Shown: one piece after another, positions 62,436 to 64,000 of the stretch
Numbering within the stretch: position 1 is the first letter of the stretch
Layout of the letters: each line of letters starts with the position of its first letter
Assembly (NCBI GenBank): GCA_025998955.1
Contig: AP024676.1
Location: 1,922,001-1,986,000 of the forward strand
Source: Candidatus Roseilinea sp.
GTDB taxonomy: Bacteria > Chloroflexota > Anaerolineae > J036 > Brachytrichaceae
DNA length: 64,000 bases
Reading direction: 5' to 3'
Notes under the pieces: generated by a model
What the model saw: only the letters and a program-made list of their open reading frames with translations
Databases searched by the model: none
Told to the model about the DNA's origin: nothing
Program-made: the position numbers and the translations under genes

Positions 62436-62861
62436 TCACGCCGCGCGCTTCATGGCCACGACGCGCACGCCGGCCAGGCGAAAGAGCGACGCCAGGCGCA
62501 ACTTGCGGCGCAGCGTCGCAGGCGCTTGCGCATCGTCAATGATCACAAAGCCGAACCTGCTGTAATACGGCGCCAGTGACGACGCGCACAGCAAGTACAC
62601 GTCGCCGCGCTCGTGCTGCAATAAGGCCTCGATCAACCGGCCGCCGATGCCCCGATTGCGGTAGGCCGGCCTCACCACCAGGCTGCCCAACTCGCGACAG
62701 TCGGGATAAGGCTTGACCTGGGCGACACCGACGATTTCCACACCGTCAACGGCGACGATAAAATTCTTCCAGTTCAGCGACGTCGGATCGAGACGCGCCG
62801 CCAGGACCATGCGGCGAATGACGCTTTGATCTGCTTCGGTCGCCGGACGCAACGAGACCAT
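62436..62861 (-). CDS. GNAT-family acetyltransferase
   Basis: 141 residues from the ATG at 62861 (the frame is open further but that part is antisense to the hydrolase). Acetyl-CoA binding motif LVVRPAYRNRGIGGRLIEAL, then a YYSRFGF ending typical of these enzymes. The target is unknown. Confidence 0.87.
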   Translation of the reverse strand: MVSLRPATEADQSVIRRMVLAARLDPTSLNWKNFIVAVDGVEIVGVAQVKPYPDCRELGSLVVRPAYRNRGIGGRLIEALLQHERGDVYLLCASSLAPYYSRFGFVIIDDAQAPATLRRKLRLASLFRLAGVRVVAMKRAA

Positions 62862-62942
62862 ACCGACTGATGAAGCCCGTCCGGCACGGCATCTTTGAAG
62901 CGTTGACAACGCACTGCCGGACAGATGGCAGGATGATTCTAA

Positions 62943-63746
62943 ATGTACGTAGAACTCAACGGACTCCGCATGTTTTACGAGGATCGCAGCAGCAGCGATC
63001 CCACCGGCGTGATCGTCTTCTTGCACGGCTTCCCGCTGGATCACAGCATCTGGCGACATCAACTCGACTACTTCTCGACGCGCTACCGGTGCATCGCGCC
63101 CGACCTGCGTGGCTTCGGCGCGTCGAGCGAGCTGAAGAAGCCGGCTGAGCCGACGCCGCTCACCGTGGACACCTTCGCCGCCGACATCGTCGCCTTGCTC
63201 GATCATCTCAAGATCAAGAGCGCGAACTTCGTCGGGCTGTCCATGGGCGGCTACATCGCGCTGGCAATCTGGCGCAGGCTGGCCACCCGCAAGCTCGTGC
63301 GCCGATTGATCTTCTCGAACACGCGCGCCGCCGGCGATACACCGGAGACGAAGGCCAACCGCAAGCGCCAGGCCGAGCTGGTGAAGACGCAGGGCACGCG
63401 GCCGTATGCCGACGAGATGCTGCCCCGCTTGCTTGCGCCGGAGAACATCGAGCGCTGCGGCAACGAGGTGCGTCACATGATCGAACGCACGCACCCCGAC
63501 ACCATCGTCGCCACGCTCGAAGCGCTGGCCGCGCGCAAGGACATGACCGATTGGCTGCGCCGAGTTCAGGTGCCGACGCTGGCGATCGTCGGCGAGAAAG
63601 ACGTAATTTCGCCGCCGAGCGACTCTGAGTTGATCGCGCGTGAGGTGGACGGCGCGAAGCTGGTCGTCGTCCCCCACGCCGGCCACCTCACCCCACTCGA
63701 ACAGCCCGATGCCTTCAACGAGGCGATGTTCAAATTCCTGCGATGA
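62943..63746 (+). CDS. Alpha/beta hydrolase
   Basis: 267 residues. [10 protein letters not shown] oxyanion region, nucleophile elbow GLSMGGY, acid in VGEKD and His in HAGH. Family includes 3-oxoadipate enol-lactonases and esterases; no specific assignment. The stop overlaps the next start (ATGA). Confidence 0.88.
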   Translation: MYVELNGLRMFYEDRSSSDPTGVIVFLHGFPLDHSIWRHQLDYFSTRYRCIAPDLRGFGASSELKKPAEPTPLTVDTFAADIVALLDHLKIKSANFVGLSMGGYIALAIWRRLATRKLVRRLIFSNTRAAGDTPETKANRKRQAELVKTQGTRPYADEMLPRLLAPENIERCGNEVRHMIERTHPDTIVATLEALAARKDMTDWLRRVQVPTLAIVGEKDVISPPSDSELIAREVDGAKLVVVPHAGHLTPLEQPDAFNEAMFKFLR

Positions 63747-64000
63747 GCCAAGCCGATTTTCTCTCCGCGCTGCGCGCAATCTTCCCATCCGATCGGCTGC
63801 TGATGGCGCCAGCCGCGCTGGCGGCCTACGAGTCGGACGGCCTCACCGCCTTTCAGGCCCGACCGGTCGCCGTTGTCATCCCCGAGACGCAGGCCGAGGT
63901 GATCGAGACAGTCAAAGCCTGCCACCGCTTCGGCGTGCCGTTCGTCGCGCGGGGCAGCGGCACCAGCTTGAGCGGCGGAGCATTGCCGGTGAAGGAAGGC
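63743..64000 (+). CDS. glcD: FAD-linked oxidase, GlcD-like, 5' part
   Basis: 86 residues to the window edge. [20 protein letters not shown], then [20 protein letters not shown] and [14 protein letters not shown], the FAD-binding start of glycolate/lactate oxidase subunit GlcD. Translationally coupled to the hydrolase. The rest lies outside the window. Confidence 0.85.
   Translation, partial: MSQADFLSALRAIFPSDRLLMAPAALAAYESDGLTAFQARPVAVVIPETQAEVIETVKACHRFGVPFVARGSGTSLSGGALPVKEG

Noticed and set aside
62862-63788. Long minus-strand frame continuous with the GNAT gene
   Set aside because: It is the shadow of the alpha/beta hydrolase on the other strand; the acetyltransferase domain begins at 62861.

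Overview
The window is GC-rich, densely coded bacterial chromosome. It is most consistent with a Chloroflexota member (Anaerolineae-like): secreted proteins end in LPLVVR/LPVVRR-type tails, there are CSLREA-type beta-helix proteins, and intergenic spaces carry degenerate repeats. This placement is an inference from protein style; no rRNA or tRNA is present. Most genes are intact, but several show frameshifts or internal stops that could be real decay or consensus errors.

Layout. 0-7.5 kb is a scrapyard of gene fragments (CoA-binding, vapC tail, arsR tail, CSLREA head, PadR tail, CPBP-protease tail, WD40) around an arsenic cluster (arsC-arsC-aquaporin, then arsR-arsM). 7.5-19.3 kb holds the ligase-associated DNA repair set (pdeM, Lhr-type helicase, ATP-dependent ligase and, further on, the exonuclease), split by a block with a P450, secreted proteins and an NmrA pseudogene. 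19.3-26.4 kb is lutABC, then a flavin monooxygenase and a two-domain ALDH16-like dehydrogenase. 26.5-30 kb has an HtrA-like protease, two small membrane proteins and a divergent AraC regulator. 30-40.8 kb is a carbohydrate locus: ROK regulator, FucI-like isomerase, ABC binding protein and two permeases, transaldolase, aldehyde dehydrogenase, then a threonine synthase and a hydroxyacid dehydrogenase.

40.9-42.8 kb is a second arsenic operon on the minus strand (arsR-arsC-arsC-DUF6428), clearly paralogous to the first. 42.8-53.3 kb is a full C-P lyase operon in the order phnC-E-D-G-H-I-J-K-L-M, acetyltransferase, 2H phosphoesterase. An IS630-type element sits just upstream of phnC. 54.6-64 kb has a fasciclin protein, sugar kinase, LytR-CpsA-Psr protein, glycosyltransferase, MFS transporter, class IV aminotransferase, PAP2 phosphatase, prenyl diphosphate synthase, GNAT acetyltransferase, hydrolase and the start of a glcD-like gene.

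The two strongest observations: (1) the PhnJ encoded here lacks the cysteines that build the radical-SAM cluster and thiyl radical of known C-P lyase, although the rest of the protein and operon look conserved; (2) about ten loci carry arrays of degenerate 7-base units, several switching orientation midway so that they can fold, and some are translated, including as the linker between the two halves of the ALDH16-like protein.
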